Below, in pieces: positions 26,106 through 36,751 of a stretch of 64,000 nt of DNA; position 1 is the stretch's first letter, and each line of letters opens with the position of its first letter. Under the pieces are notes generated by a model, which ran no database searches, was not told the origin of the DNA, and saw only the letters and a list, made by a program, of their open reading frames with translations. Made by a program: the position numbers and the translations under genes. Source of the DNA: Mucilaginibacter sp. (GTDB lineage: Bacteria; Bacteroidota; Bacteroidia; Sphingobacteriales; Sphingobacteriaceae); contig NZ_JANYGQ010000032.1 of the NCBI RefSeq assembly GCF_025359345.1, forward strand, positions 434,001-498,000, in the 5' to 3' direction.

Positions 26106-28529
26106 ATGATAAAAAATTTTATTAAAACAGCGTGGCGGAACCTAAGCAGAAATAAAGCATTCTCGTTTATTAACGTTTTTGGGTTGGCTGTGGGGCTTAC
26201 CTGCTGTATGCTCATCAGCGCATACCTGTATAGCGAATTGAGTTATGACACCTACCCGGTGAATGCCAAACAAATTTATCGCGTCGTACTTCGCACAATT
26301 AACGGCAATACTACCACCGAATTTCCTAATCCGGATGTTGCCGTGGGGCCTGGCATAAAAAGCGCTTTCCCGCAGGTGTTAGACTATACCCGCATGACCA
26401 CTAACCCACCTGCATTTGTGAGTTACGAAACAAAAAAGTTTAAAGAAAATAGCATAATAGGCGCCGAACCAAATTTCTTCCGGATGTTCTCCATTCCATT
26501 ATTAAGCGGAGATATCAAAACTGCCCTCACGGCGCCCAACTCAATAGTGATAACCAAAGCCATTGAAAAAAAGTATTTTGGCAATTCACCGGGTGTAGGT
26601 AAAGCACTTTTAATTGGCGGCGTTGTTTTTAACGTAACCGGTGTAATTGACAAAGTTCCGGATGATTCGCACTTTCATGCTGACATATTTACCAGTATGT
26701 CAACATATATTAAGCCATCGTCAAGGCAAAGCTGGAGCAACATTGGTTTTTATACATACCTGCTGCTTGATAAAAATGCTGACCCTAAACAACTGGAGGC
26801 TCGCTTACCGATACTTGTTGAAAGGAATGTGGTGCCCGAAATGCAGCACGATATGGGTATTAGCCTTGCCGAAGCAAGGAAATCGGCAAAAACATTTATT
26901 TTCTTTTTACAACCGCTTACCAGTATTCATTTACACTCTGCGGCCAGGTTTGAGTTTGAACCCAATGGCGACATTCACTATGTTTACATTTTTGGTGCTT
27001 TAGCCATATTTATATTACTGCTGGCATGCATAAATTTCACTAACCTGTCGACAGCAAGCGCCGCCAAACGCTCGAAAGAGATAGGTATCCGCAAAGTGTT
27101 AGGCTCAGCAAAAAATAGGCTTGTATCGCAGTTCCTAACCGAGTCGGTAATGCTTACGTTGCTGGCAACTGTTTTTGCGTTCGGGTTGGTTTTCCTGCTG
27201 CTTCCATATTTTAACGATGTTTCGGGCAAGCAATTCACTTTTGAATTTTTTCTTAATTATAAGTCGTTGCTTTTAGCAGTTGGTTTAGCGCTTTTTGTTG
27301 GCATAGTTGCTGGTATTTATCCCGCGTTCTTTTTATCATCTTTTAAAATAATTTCCATCCTAAAAGGTAACGGTGGCAGTATGCAGGCAAATAAAAGCAA
27401 CTTGCGCAGCAGCCTGATTGTGTTCCAGTTTGCCATATCAACTGCCCTTATCATAGCAACATTTGTAGTTTACCAGCAGCTGCATTATATGCAGAACAAA
27501 AAGCTTGGCTATAATAAAGACCAGGTACTGGTGATAAATGACGGGTACGTGCTTGGTAACAATATTGCGCCGTTGAAGCAGCAGTTACTAAGTGATAACA
27601 GGGTGGTAAATGCTACTATATCTGATAATATACCGACCTACAACAATGCGGGGGGAACCGTAATTAATGTAAAGGAACTGGCCGACAAAGGCTCACGCTC
27701 CGAAATAGCTACAGGTATTTACTGGGTTGAAAATTCATATGTACCTACGATGGGAATGCAAATAGTAAAAGGGCGTAATTTCTACCCGCCATCACCGGCC
27801 GACTCCATTTCTGTTATCATAAATGAGGCAGCGGTGCGCGACTTAGGAATAGGTAATGAAGACCCTATTGGTAAAACCATTATCCGCTCGGGCCAGCGGC
27901 ATTATACCGTTGTTGGTGTTATTAAAGACTTTAATACTACATCTGCAAAACAAAAAATAGCGCCGTTAATGATATTGCCAATTGGCAAACCGGCGGGTAA
28001 CCTTATCGTTAGGGTAAAAACACGGGACGTGGGCAAATTGGTTACTGATATTAAAGCTCAATGGGATGCATATAGTTCGGGTGAGCCATTTAGCTATTCT
28101 TTCCTGGACGACAAGTTTGGTTCGCTATATAAAGCAGAGGAGCGCACCGGGAAAATATTTACGTCGTTTGCCATTATTGCGGTAATTATAGCGAGCCTGG
28201 GCTTGTTTGGGTTAGCCGCATTTATGATACGTCAACGGGTCAAAGAAATTGGTATCCGGAAAGTACTGGGCGCATCATCGGGCAGTATCACCTTTATGTT
28301 ATCCAAAGAATTTTTGAAACTGATTGTAATTGCATCGTTTATAGCAATGCCGATAACATGGTATGCCATGAGTAAATGGTTGCAGGATTTTGCCTATCGT
28401 ATGGATATTCAATGGTGGGTATTTCTGTTAGCCGGTTTTATTGCCTTACTGGTGGCGGCCATAACTATAAGTTTCCAATCCATAAAGGCATCGCTGGCAA
28501 ATCCGGTGAAGAGCCTGCGTTCCGAGTGA
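26106..28529 (+). CDS. FtsX/MacB-like ABC transporter permease
   Basis: An 807-residue permease that opens the right half of the array. N-terminus MIKNFIKTAWRNLSRNKAF; FtsX loops KEIGIRKVLGSAKNR near 324 and KEIGIRKVLGASSGS near 718; tail NPVKSLRSE. After TM1 it has ELSYDTYPVNAKQIYRVVL, with DTY where most have DRF. Unlike its left-half relatives it has no ECF-type box upstream but a sigma-54-like element and palindromes, so it is probably controlled by a different signal. It likely heads a unit with the genes at 28598, 31050, 34232 and 36752, ending at the hairpin near 39281. Substrate and ATPase unknown. Confidence 0.92.
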   Translation: MIKNFIKTAWRNLSRNKAFSFINVFGLAVGLTCCMLISAYLYSELSYDTYPVNAKQIYRVVLRTINGNTTTEFPNPDVAVGPGIKSAFPQVLDYTRMTTNPPAFVSYETKKFKENSIIGAEPNFFRMFSIPLLSGDIKTALTAPNSIVITKAIEKKYFGNSPGVGKALLIGGVVFNVTGVIDKVPDDSHFHADIFTSMSTYIKPSSRQSWSNIGFYTYLLLDKNADPKQLEARLPILVERNVVPEMQHDMGISLAEARKSAKTFIFFLQPLTSIHLHSAARFEFEPNGDIHYVYIFGALAIFILLLACINFTNLSTASAAKRSKEIGIRKVLGSAKNRLVSQFLTESVMLTLLATVFAFGLVFLLLPYFNDVSGKQFTFEFFLNYKSLLLAVGLALFVGIVAGIYPAFFLSSFKIISILKGNGGSMQANKSNLRSSLIVFQFAISTALIIATFVVYQQLHYMQNKKLGYNKDQVLVINDGYVLGNNIAPLKQQLLSDNRVVNATISDNIPTYNNAGGTVINVKELADKGSRSEIATGIYWVENSYVPTMGMQIVKGRNFYPPSPADSISVIINEAAVRDLGIGNEDPIGKTIIRSGQRHYTVVGVIKDFNTTSAKQKIAPLMILPIGKPAGNLIVRVKTRDVGKLVTDIKAQWDAYSSGEPFSYSFLDDKFGSLYKAEERTGKIFTSFAIIAVIIASLGLFGLAAFMIRQRVKEIGIRKVLGASSGSITFMLSKEFLKLIVIASFIAMPITWYAMSKWLQDFAYRMDIQWWVFLLAGFIALLVAAITISFQSIKASLANPVKSLRSE

Positions 28530-28597
28530 TTAGAGATCGGAGGTTAGAGATTAGTTAAAATATCTCCGGCTATGAAACATTAACTATGAACTAAAAA
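28528..28597 (+). repeat. Spacer: GATTAGA heptads then TATGAAC heptads
   Basis: GATTAGA, GATCGGA, GGTTAGA, GATTAGT (28528-28555) follow the stop. TATGAAA, CATTAAC, TATGAAC (28571-28591) precede the ATG at 28598. No promoter is seen. Confidence 0.65.
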
Positions 28598-30967
28598 ATG
28601 ATAAAAAACTATATAAAAATAGCCTGGCGTAACCTTGTAAAAAACAAGTTTTACTCTATTATCAATATCGCAGGGCTTACTATGGGCCTGGTAATAGGTA
28701 TGCTTATTTTGTTGTGGGTGCAGGATGAATTGAGCTTCGATTCTTTTCATAAAAATGGCAAAAATATCTATCGCGTAAATTCATTTTTGGGCAGCGGTAC
28801 CAGCAAACGGGTTTGGGATAACACCCAGGGACCGGTTGCAACATATGCGCTGCGCGAAGTTCCGGGGGTTAAAAATGCAGTACGCATTACAAGCGGTTTC
28901 AATGGTGTGTTTACCTATAAAGATAAACTATTAAAGGAAAAGAATACGGCCTTTACCGACCCGTCGTTTTTTAAAATGTTTGATTTTAAGTTGCTGAAAG
29001 GTAACCCGGACAATCCTTTTCCAGATAACCAATCAGTTATAATTACCCAATCAACGTCTAAAAGGTATTTTGGTGATGATGACCCAGTAGGTAAAGTGCT
29101 GCAATTAGATCATAAAGACAATTTTACAGTTTGCGGAGTTATTGCTGATTTTCCGGGGAATTCGAGCATCAACTACGATATGCTTTTCCCGATGGATATT
29201 GTTGCTAAAAGTTACAACAAGAATGATTTCTGGAAATCGCTCGACAGCGATTGGGGTAATTTTGGCTTTACCACATTTTTTGATATTAAACCTGGCATGC
29301 AGTTAAAACCGATAGGCGAGAAGCTAATAAGGATACAGGCTAAAAATGCACCATGGATTAAAGTAAACGTAAAGGATAACGCCTACCAATTGCAGCCGAT
29401 TTCTACTATCCACCTGTATCAAGCGGATGGTTCGGCTTCAGGCGCGCAGACGGTAAACATATTTTTGTTGGTTGCGGTATTGATATTGCTTATTGCTTGC
29501 ATTAACTATGTAAATCTTTCAACCGCGCGCTCAATTATCAGGGCGAAAGAAGTAAGCATACGGAAAATAGTTGGCGCCAAAAAAATGCAGTTGTTTGGGC
29601 AGTTTATAGTTGAAACGCTCATATTTTTCGGTATCGCGTTAGTGCTGGCATTTGTGCTTATAACGCAGCTCATGCCTTCCTATAATGATATTTCGGGCAA
29701 GCAAATGCATTTTGACCTGCTGCAGGCAGGCGTGTGGAAAGTAGTGTCGGTTACAGTTTTAGGCACATTGCTGGCCTCATCAATTTATCCTGCATTATTG
29801 TTGTCGTCGTTTGAGCCCTTAAAAGCTTTAAAAGGTAAAATAAGCCTTGGTATGGGCAATGTTGCCTTTCGCAAAATATTGGTAACCACCCAGTTTGTGT
29901 TCTCGGTTACCCTGATAATTGTAACATTGGTAATAGGTAAACAACTAAAATATGTGCGGGAACAAAACCCAGGTTACGATCGGTCGCAAACATTCGCTTT
30001 CAGGCTGGGCGCGTTGCAAAACCATATTGATGCAGTTAAAGCCGAGTTAAATAAAGAGCCTGCGATAAACGGCATTGCTTTTACAGACAACACGCTTGTA
30101 GATAATGGGCATACAACAGCCGGTGTAAACTGGGATGGGAAAAATCTTAATGAAACCGTAATTGTACATCATTTGGGTGTTGACGAAAAGTTTATCCCGA
30201 TGATGAAGATTAAACTGCTTGCCGGCAGCAACTTCACTGGTGTAAAAACAGACAGTGCGCATTTTATATTAAATGAAACGGCGGTTAAACTTACCGGGAT
30301 TAAAAATTCTTTGGGAAAACGCTTTAAATTACAGGAGACTGAAGGGACAATAATTGGGGTGGTTAAAGATTTCAACACTGCATCCTTTAAAGAACGGATT
30401 GAGCCAACTATAATTTATTACGAGCCGAAAGGCTGGCAGGTATATGTTAAAACTACGGGTAAAAATGCCGCCAAAGCGGTTGCCGCAGCTTCAAGATTGT
30501 GGAACCAGTACAATCCTGGTTTCCCTTTTGAATATAATTTTTTAGACGACCAATATGCAAAGCTGTATAAAACAGACCAGCGTACCGGTACCTTATTCAA
30601 TATCTTCTCAACCATTGCGATATTTATTTCGTGCCTTGGGCTGCTGGGCCTGGCTACCTATACCGCCCAGATAATGACCAAGGAGATAGGCATCCGCAAA
30701 GTATTGGGTGCCAGTGTAACCGGTATAGTTACGCTGATATCGAAAGACTTTTTAAAGTTGGTGGTTATTGCTATTGCAATTGGCTCGCCAATAGCGTGGT
30801 GGGCCATGAATAAATGGCTTCAAAGCTACGTTTACCGCATTGATTTATCATGGTGGATATTTTTGGCAGCCGGGGCGCTTGCTATTGGTATTGCATTAAT
30901 AACCATCAGTTTTCAGTCAATAAAAGCCGCGATGGCAAACCCAGTGAAGAGCCTTAGAAGTGAGTAG
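28598..30967 (+). CDS. FtsX/MacB-like ABC transporter permease
   Basis: A 789-residue permease, the closest intact relative of the decayed copy at 15531 (compare LGKRFKLQETEGTIIGVVKD with IGKRFKLWGTDGVIIGVLKD). In the first FtsX loop the Gly of EVGIRK is replaced by Ser (KEVSIRKIVGAKK, near 315). TM4 ends LASSIYPALLLSSF, lacking the usual AGSYPA Gly. The second FtsX domain is standard (KEIGIRKVLGASVTG). These changes might weaken the first half without destroying it. Start MIKNYIKIAWRNLVKNKFY; tail NPVKSLRSE. It is probably co-transcribed with the gene at 26106. Substrate unknown. Confidence 0.92.
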   Translation: MIKNYIKIAWRNLVKNKFYSIINIAGLTMGLVIGMLILLWVQDELSFDSFHKNGKNIYRVNSFLGSGTSKRVWDNTQGPVATYALREVPGVKNAVRITSGFNGVFTYKDKLLKEKNTAFTDPSFFKMFDFKLLKGNPDNPFPDNQSVIITQSTSKRYFGDDDPVGKVLQLDHKDNFTVCGVIADFPGNSSINYDMLFPMDIVAKSYNKNDFWKSLDSDWGNFGFTTFFDIKPGMQLKPIGEKLIRIQAKNAPWIKVNVKDNAYQLQPISTIHLYQADGSASGAQTVNIFLLVAVLILLIACINYVNLSTARSIIRAKEVSIRKIVGAKKMQLFGQFIVETLIFFGIALVLAFVLITQLMPSYNDISGKQMHFDLLQAGVWKVVSVTVLGTLLASSIYPALLLSSFEPLKALKGKISLGMGNVAFRKILVTTQFVFSVTLIIVTLVIGKQLKYVREQNPGYDRSQTFAFRLGALQNHIDAVKAELNKEPAINGIAFTDNTLVDNGHTTAGVNWDGKNLNETVIVHHLGVDEKFIPMMKIKLLAGSNFTGVKTDSAHFILNETAVKLTGIKNSLGKRFKLQETEGTIIGVVKDFNTASFKERIEPTIIYYEPKGWQVYVKTTGKNAAKAVAAASRLWNQYNPGFPFEYNFLDDQYAKLYKTDQRTGTLFNIFSTIAIFISCLGLLGLATYTAQIMTKEIGIRKVLGASVTGIVTLISKDFLKLVVIAIAIGSPIAWWAMNKWLQSYVYRIDLSWWIFLAAGALAIGIALITISFQSIKAAMANPVKSLRSE

Positions 30968-31049
30968 GCAGTAGGCAGTAGCAGTTTACAGTCAGACGCA
31001 CTATATCGATACACCACTAATGAACAAGTGAACTAATGAATATAAAATC
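30967..31049 (+). repeat. Spacer repeats (GGCAGTA type, then NANTGAAC units)
   Basis: GGCAGTA, GGCAGTA, GCAGTTT (30967-30987) follow the stop. TAATGAAC, AAGTGAAC, TAATGAAT (31018-31041) precede the ATG at 31050. Confidence 0.68.
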
Positions 31050-34000
31050 ATGATCAGAAACTATTTAAGGAGCGCGCTTCGGAATATCAAGCGGCATCCA
31101 TTCATATCCTTCATCAACATATTTGGTTTAACAGTAGGGTTAACCTGCTGCCTGCTTATCCTCGCTTATATCATAAATGAGCGCAGCTATGATAAGTTTA
31201 ATAAAAACTCGAATGATATCTACCGGGTTACGCGCACGTTTTACACTGCACCGGGGGTGGAGAACCTGCACCTAAGTTCGGTTGCCCCTCCGTTTGGGCC
31301 GTTGCTGCAAACAGCATTTTCTGATATTAAGAAAATCACCCGCGTGCTGCCAACTGGTACAACTGCTTTGAAATATAAAGACAAGCTTTTTAACGAGAAA
31401 GGCGCCGCTTTTGCCGACGAGAACTTTTTCACGTTTTTTAATGTGCCGATAGTTAAGGGCGACTCGAAAAGAGGACTATCCGACCCTTACAGCATAATGC
31501 TTAGTGAGGCTATGGCGAAAAAATATTTTGGCGATGAGGACCCTTTAAACAAGGGCATCAGGCTGGATAATAATGGTCATGATTTTAAGGTTACCGGGGT
31601 TTACCAGTCGTTTCCGGCAAATTCGCATATGCACCCGGAGATATTAATGTCATTCAACACATTGAAAGACAATGCTATTTATGGCGAAAAGGGGCTTCAG
31701 GGCGATTTTGGCAATAATTCATTTTATACTTTCCTGCTTTTTCCGAAGGATTACAATGTTGCCAGGGTTTCGGGACAGTTGCCCGACTTTCTTGACAAAT
31801 ACGTGCATTTGCAGGGTATGCCGGGCAACTTAAAAACTCACCAGGTTACCAAGCTCAGCTTGCAAAAATTGACCGATATTCACCTGAGGTCGCACCTGGA
31901 TGACGAGTATGAAGAGAATGGCGATATCAATCGTGTATATATATTTTCAGCCATCGCTTTATTTATTTTGCTGATAGCCTGTATCAATTACATGAACCTG
32001 TCGACCGCGCGCTCAGTATTAAGGGCAAAAGAAATAGGCATAAGGAAAGTAATAGGCGCGGAGCGTAAAGAAATTATCACACAGTTTTTAAGCGAATCGG
32101 TGCTCATCACATTTATGGCGCTGGTGCTCGCTGCGATTTTGACGGCGATAGTCATTCCCTTCGTTAATAATATGTCGGCGCAGCACCTCTCAATCCAAGG
32201 CTTGCTGCAACGAAATGTTTTGCTGCCGATATTATTGCTTCCTTTTTTTATAGGGATCATCAGCGGCATTTACCCGGCTGTGTTTATGTCATCGTTTTTA
32301 CCGGTTAAGGTGCTCAAGGGAATAGTTAAAGCGGGCGGTGACGCCTACCGACTGGGGTGGTACCACATCTGCATCGCAACTGTTTATTAAACTATCGCCA
32401 ACTGCAAAGGTGGCTGGTATTGAAAAGCAGCTAAACGCTATCCTGAAGAAAAATAATCCGCCTAAGCCCGAAAACAGGGGCAGCAGCAGTGGATTTGGCT
32501 TGCAACCGTTAAGCGACCTACATTTTAATAGCAATTACGGCAATTTTGATACCGGGCATATAGCCAACAAAAATACACTGAATGGCCTTTTAATTATTGC
32601 AGGCTTTTTGTTGTTATTAGGTTGTATTAACTTTATAAACCTTACCACTGCACAGGCTAACCAACGTGCAAAGGAAATTGGTATACGTAAAACAATGGGC
32701 AGCAGCCGTGCGCAACTTGTTTTCCAGTTCTTAAGCGAAACGTTTATTGTTACACTGGTTGCCGTTGTCCTGTCGGCCGCGCTGGCCCCGGTTGTGCTGA
32801 AAATATTTTCTGACTTTATAACGACGGGTATTAAAGTTGATTACTTGCATCAGCCTGATCTTGTCGTATTTCTCTTAGTACTCGTATTAGCCGTGAGCCT
32901 GTTGTCAGGATTTTATCCGGCAATGGTACTATCGGGCTACAAACCGGTTTCAGTACTAAAAAACCAGGTAACCGGTAGCAAAAGTCGTAAAGTATGGCTG
33001 CGTAAATCGTTGTCGGTGGCGCAATTTGTAATTGCACAGTTCTTTATAATGGCAACGGTATTGGTAAGCAAGCAAATACATTATGCACTGCATAAGGACC
33101 TCGGCTTTAAAAAAGATGCGATAATCACTTTTTCCTCGCCGTATAAAAACCGTACCGATGCGCGTAACCGTGTTTTTTTTAACAAGCTAAGCGCAATGCC
33201 GCAGGTAGAAATGGTGAGCCTCGGCGGTGCGCCGCCCTCATCAGGCAGTACCCACTCTACTGAAGTTACCTACCAGGATGGTAAAAAAGAGATAAAAACC
33301 GATGTTCAGCTAAAATTCGGCGACGCTAACTACATGAAGTTGTATAAGCTAAGAATGCTTGCCGGTAGGACATTACTCACCACTGATTCTTCGACAGGTG
33401 TGGTAATAAATGAAAAATACTCGCAAATACTTGGGTTTAAAACACCAGCTGCAGCTTTGGGCGCCACGCTAAACCATTTTAATGGTGTAAAAACATTACA
33501 GGTGGTTGGCGTTGTGGCCGATTTTCATGAGAAATCGTTACATGAAGCTATTAAACCGCTTGCCATATACAAAGGCAATAACAGTTTTATGAGGGGCACG
33601 TTCCACATAGCCCTTAAGCCTGAAACTGCCGGTGGTGGCGAATGGAAAACAGCCATTGCCGGTATACAGAAAACCTGGAAAGAAATTTACCCGGACGATG
33701 ATTTTGAGTATCACTTTTTTGATGAAACCATCGCCAAATTTTATGAAAGCGAGCAACATATTTCAACATTGCTGACATGGGCAACCGGGCTGTCTATATT
33801 TATCAGCTGCCTTGGCTTACTCGGCCTCGCTATTTACACCACCAATCAGCGTACAAAAGAAATAGGCGTACGAAAGGTGCTTGGCGCGTCGGTGGCTCAG
33901 GTGGTAAGGCTTCTGTCGTCTGAATTGATAATGCTTATCCTGCTGGCATTTATAATAGTAACCCCAATTGCCTGGTATGCATTAAATCAATGGATGCAAG

Positions 34001-34143
34001 GCTTTGCCGATCGCACCACTATAAGCTGGTGGATTTTTGCGCTAAGCGGCACAGGGATGCTGTTAGCTGCTATATTTACATCAAGTTTTCAAACAATTAA
34101 AGCGGCAATTGCAAACCCGGTAAAGAGCCTTAGAAGTGAGTAG
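31050..34143 (+). pseudogene. Two permease paralogs fused out of frame by deletion
   Basis: The first frame (31050-32390) encodes a normal permease N-terminus, first periplasmic domain and first FtsX domain to SSFLPVKVLKG, near residue 425. It then reads a foreign tail and stops. The overlapping second frame (from about 32338, GTG first) starts inside a first periplasmic domain (WGGTTSASQLFIKL) and continues with a whole first FtsX domain (KEIGIRKTMGSSRAQ), second unit and NPVKSLRSE tail. So two first-FtsX domains follow each other. The second part is very like the gene at 34232. The simplest origin is a deletion of about 1.8 kb that removed the 3' half of one gene, the spacer and about 190 codons of the next. 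Neither piece is a full permease. The junction is near 32330-32345. Confidence 0.88.
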
Positions 34144-34231
34144 GCAGTGGGTAGTAGCAGTTGGTAGTCAAAATCTGCGCATGTGCATCACCAATGAACT
34201 AATGAACAATTGAACTAATGAACCAATCACA
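34141..34231 (+). repeat. Spacer repeats (GGCAGT type, then NANTGAAC units)
   Basis: GGCAGTGGGTAGTAGCAGTT lies directly after the stop. CAATGAAC, TAATGAAC, AATTGAAC, TAATGAAC (34192-34223) and CAATCACA lead to the ATG at 34232. Confidence 0.7.
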
Positions 34232-36673
34232 ATGATAAAGAACTATTTTAAAATCGCTTTCCGGAGCTTCAGGCAGCATAAATTATTTACGCTGATCAAC
34301 GTTGTAGGCTTATCGATAGGTATCAGCACCGCGCTGGTGATTTACCTGATAGTAAACTACGATTATACGTTTGATAAGTTTCATAAGGACGGTGACAGGA
34401 TTTACAGGGTGGTTAGCAATTATTTCATTTAATGGTTCGCCTAGGTAACAGGGCCATTGGGATTGGCGGTGCATACTGAGGCAACCGGTATAGAAGAGTC
34501 GGCGCCGTTTCGCACCACCGGGGGAAACATTTTAATACGCGACGGTAGCAAAGCGCCAGTAAAATTTAAAAATCAAGGCAATATTGTTTACGCCGAGGCG
34601 TCGTATTTTAATTTGTTTGAATACAAATGGCTGGCTGGCTCTCCAAAAACGTCGTTAACTAATGCGCACCAGGTGGTGTTAACATTAAGCCAGGCACAAA
34701 AGTATTTCCCAAACCAAAGTATCGATAAAATTGTTGGAAAACAGGTAATTTATGATGACACTGTTAAAAATACCGTAACGGGAATCGTCGCTGATATTAA
34801 GGATAACACCGATTTTACGTTTCACGACTTTATTTCGCTTGCTACGCTTCGAATAAATAAAAACGAAAACCCAGATGTTCAAAACTGGGGCAGCACATCG
34901 TCAAATTCACAATTATTCTTAAAACTTGGTAAAGGTTCGCAGCCAAAAAATATCGAGCGACAATTAAACGCTTTGCTTAAAAGGCACAACCCACCCAAGG
35001 CCGGCAATAAAGGGTTTAACCAGGTTTTTGCTTTGCAGCCGCTGGCTGATATGCATTTTAATGAAAGGTACTCTAATTTCGATATACCGGTTGTAAGCAC
35101 AAAGACCTTGTATAGCTTAATGACGCTGGCTGCATTCCTGCTGTTGTTAGGCTGTATCAACTTTGTGAACCTTACTACAGCTCAAGCTTCACAAAAAGCA
35201 AAAGAGATTGGTATACGCAAAACGCTGGGCAGTACACGTGGACAGCTAATAGGCCAATTTCTTAGCGAGACTTTTTTGGTTACCTTGTTTGCCGTTATTG
35301 TGGCGGTCGCCCTATCGCCGGTTATTTTGAAATTGTTCGAAGGGTTTATCCCCCCAGGATTAAAAGTTGACTTTTTACATCATCCCGGCATCGGTCTGTT
35401 TTTATTAGCGCTAACTATTGTGGTGAGCCTTCTTTCGGGCTTTTACCCCGCGCTGGTATTGTCATCATACAAACCGGTACATGTGCTAAAAAACCAGGCT
35501 GTTGGCGGCAAGAGCAAAACCCGGAATGCCTTGCTGAGAAAATCGTTAACCGTAACCCAGTTTATGATAGCCCAGTTTTTTATAATGGCTACCATATTGG
35601 TTAGCAAACAAATTTATTACGCGCTGCATAAAGATCTCGGGTTTAAAAAAGATGCGATAATTTACGTAGATACCCCATGGAACGATAAAAAGCCGGAAAA
35701 TAAAAAGGTATTTTTAGATAAAGTTCGCGCTATTCCGCAAATTGAACTTGTTGCTATGGGCGGTGATATTCCATCGTCGAACGGTTGGAACTCGAGAGAT
35801 ATAACCTATAAAGACGGCAAGAAAGAAGTGAAAGTTGAGTTGCAGACAAAATCTGGTGATGAAAATTACATTAAGGTTTATAAGATAAAGCTGCTTGCCG
35901 GCCGCAACATAATGCTGAGTGATTCGACTACCGGGATGCTGATTAATAAAACTTATGCGCAGATATTGGGCTTTAAAACACCAACGGATGCACTAGGCAA
36001 GTTTATCGATTTTAGCGAAAAACAAAAGATGCAGATTGTAGGCATAATAGCTGACTTTCACCAGGGCTCGCTTCACTCGGAAATTAAACCAATGGCTATT
36101 TACCCTGACAAATGGAATTTTGGTTCGTTACATATCGCCTTAAAGCCGCAGACAGCAAATAACGGTGGCGACTGGAAAAAAGGCATTGCCGCCATTGAAC
36201 GGGCATGGAAAGAAATTTACCCCGACTATGATTTTGAATCTCATTTTTTTGATGAAACCATTGCCAAATTTTACGAAACTGAACAAAAAACATCCACGCT
36301 TTTAAGTTGGGCGACCGGCTTATGCATCTTTATAAGTTGCCTGGGCTTACTTGGCCTGGCTATTTATACCACCAACCAACGCACCAAAGAAATTGGCGTA
36401 CGCAAAGTGCTAGGTGCTTCGGTAGCACAAATAGTAACATTGTTATCAACCGAATTGGTATGGCTTATTATACTCGCGTCAGTTTTAATAACACCGATGG
36501 CCTGGTATGCCATGAACCGATGGATGGAGGGGTTTGCAGATCGCACCACGATAAGCTGGTGGATATTCGCCCTAAGTGGAGCCGGAATGTTGCTGGCCGC
36601 AGTATTTACATCGAGCTTTCAAACAATTAAGGCGGCTGTTACAAACCCGGTGAAGAGCCTGCGTTCTGAGTGA
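34232..36673 (+). pseudogene. FtsX/MacB-like permease interrupted by paired frameshifts near codon 66
   Basis: Codons 1-66 (34232-34432) give the family N-terminus, TM1 and RIYRVVSNYFI, then TAA and, seven codons on, TAG. From about 34448 the same frame is permease-like again (GPLGLAVHTEATG) through 36673, with KEIGIRKTLGSTRGQ, KEIGVRKVLGASVAQ and NPVKSLRSE. Between the stops the +1 frame reads SFNGSPR, which fits the gap. One extra base near 34421-34424 (a T-run) and one missing base near 34444-34446 (a G-run) would restore 814 codons. Both sites are homopolymers, so sequencing error is a real alternative to decay. If the change is true, the long second part lacks TM1 and is unlikely to be a working permease. 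It is the near twin of the second half of the locus at 31050. Confidence 0.82.
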
Positions 36674-36751
36674 TTAGAGACTGCAGATTAGGAAAGCATG
36701 CCGGAAATGAGTGCCTTCCGCCCATGAACTATAAACTATTAACTAATAAAT
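36670..36751 (+). repeat. Spacer: GATTAGA heptads then CATGAAC/TATAAAC heptads
   Basis: GATTAGA, GACTGCA, GATTAGG follow the stop. CATGAAC, TATAAAC, TATTAAC, TAATAAA (36723-36750) precede the ATG at 36752. Confidence 0.62.

Noticed and set aside
36307..36630. Plus-strand frame of 107 codons inside the permease at 34232
   Set aside because: It is the +1 frame of the conserved second FtsX domain; the main frame is clearly the coding one.
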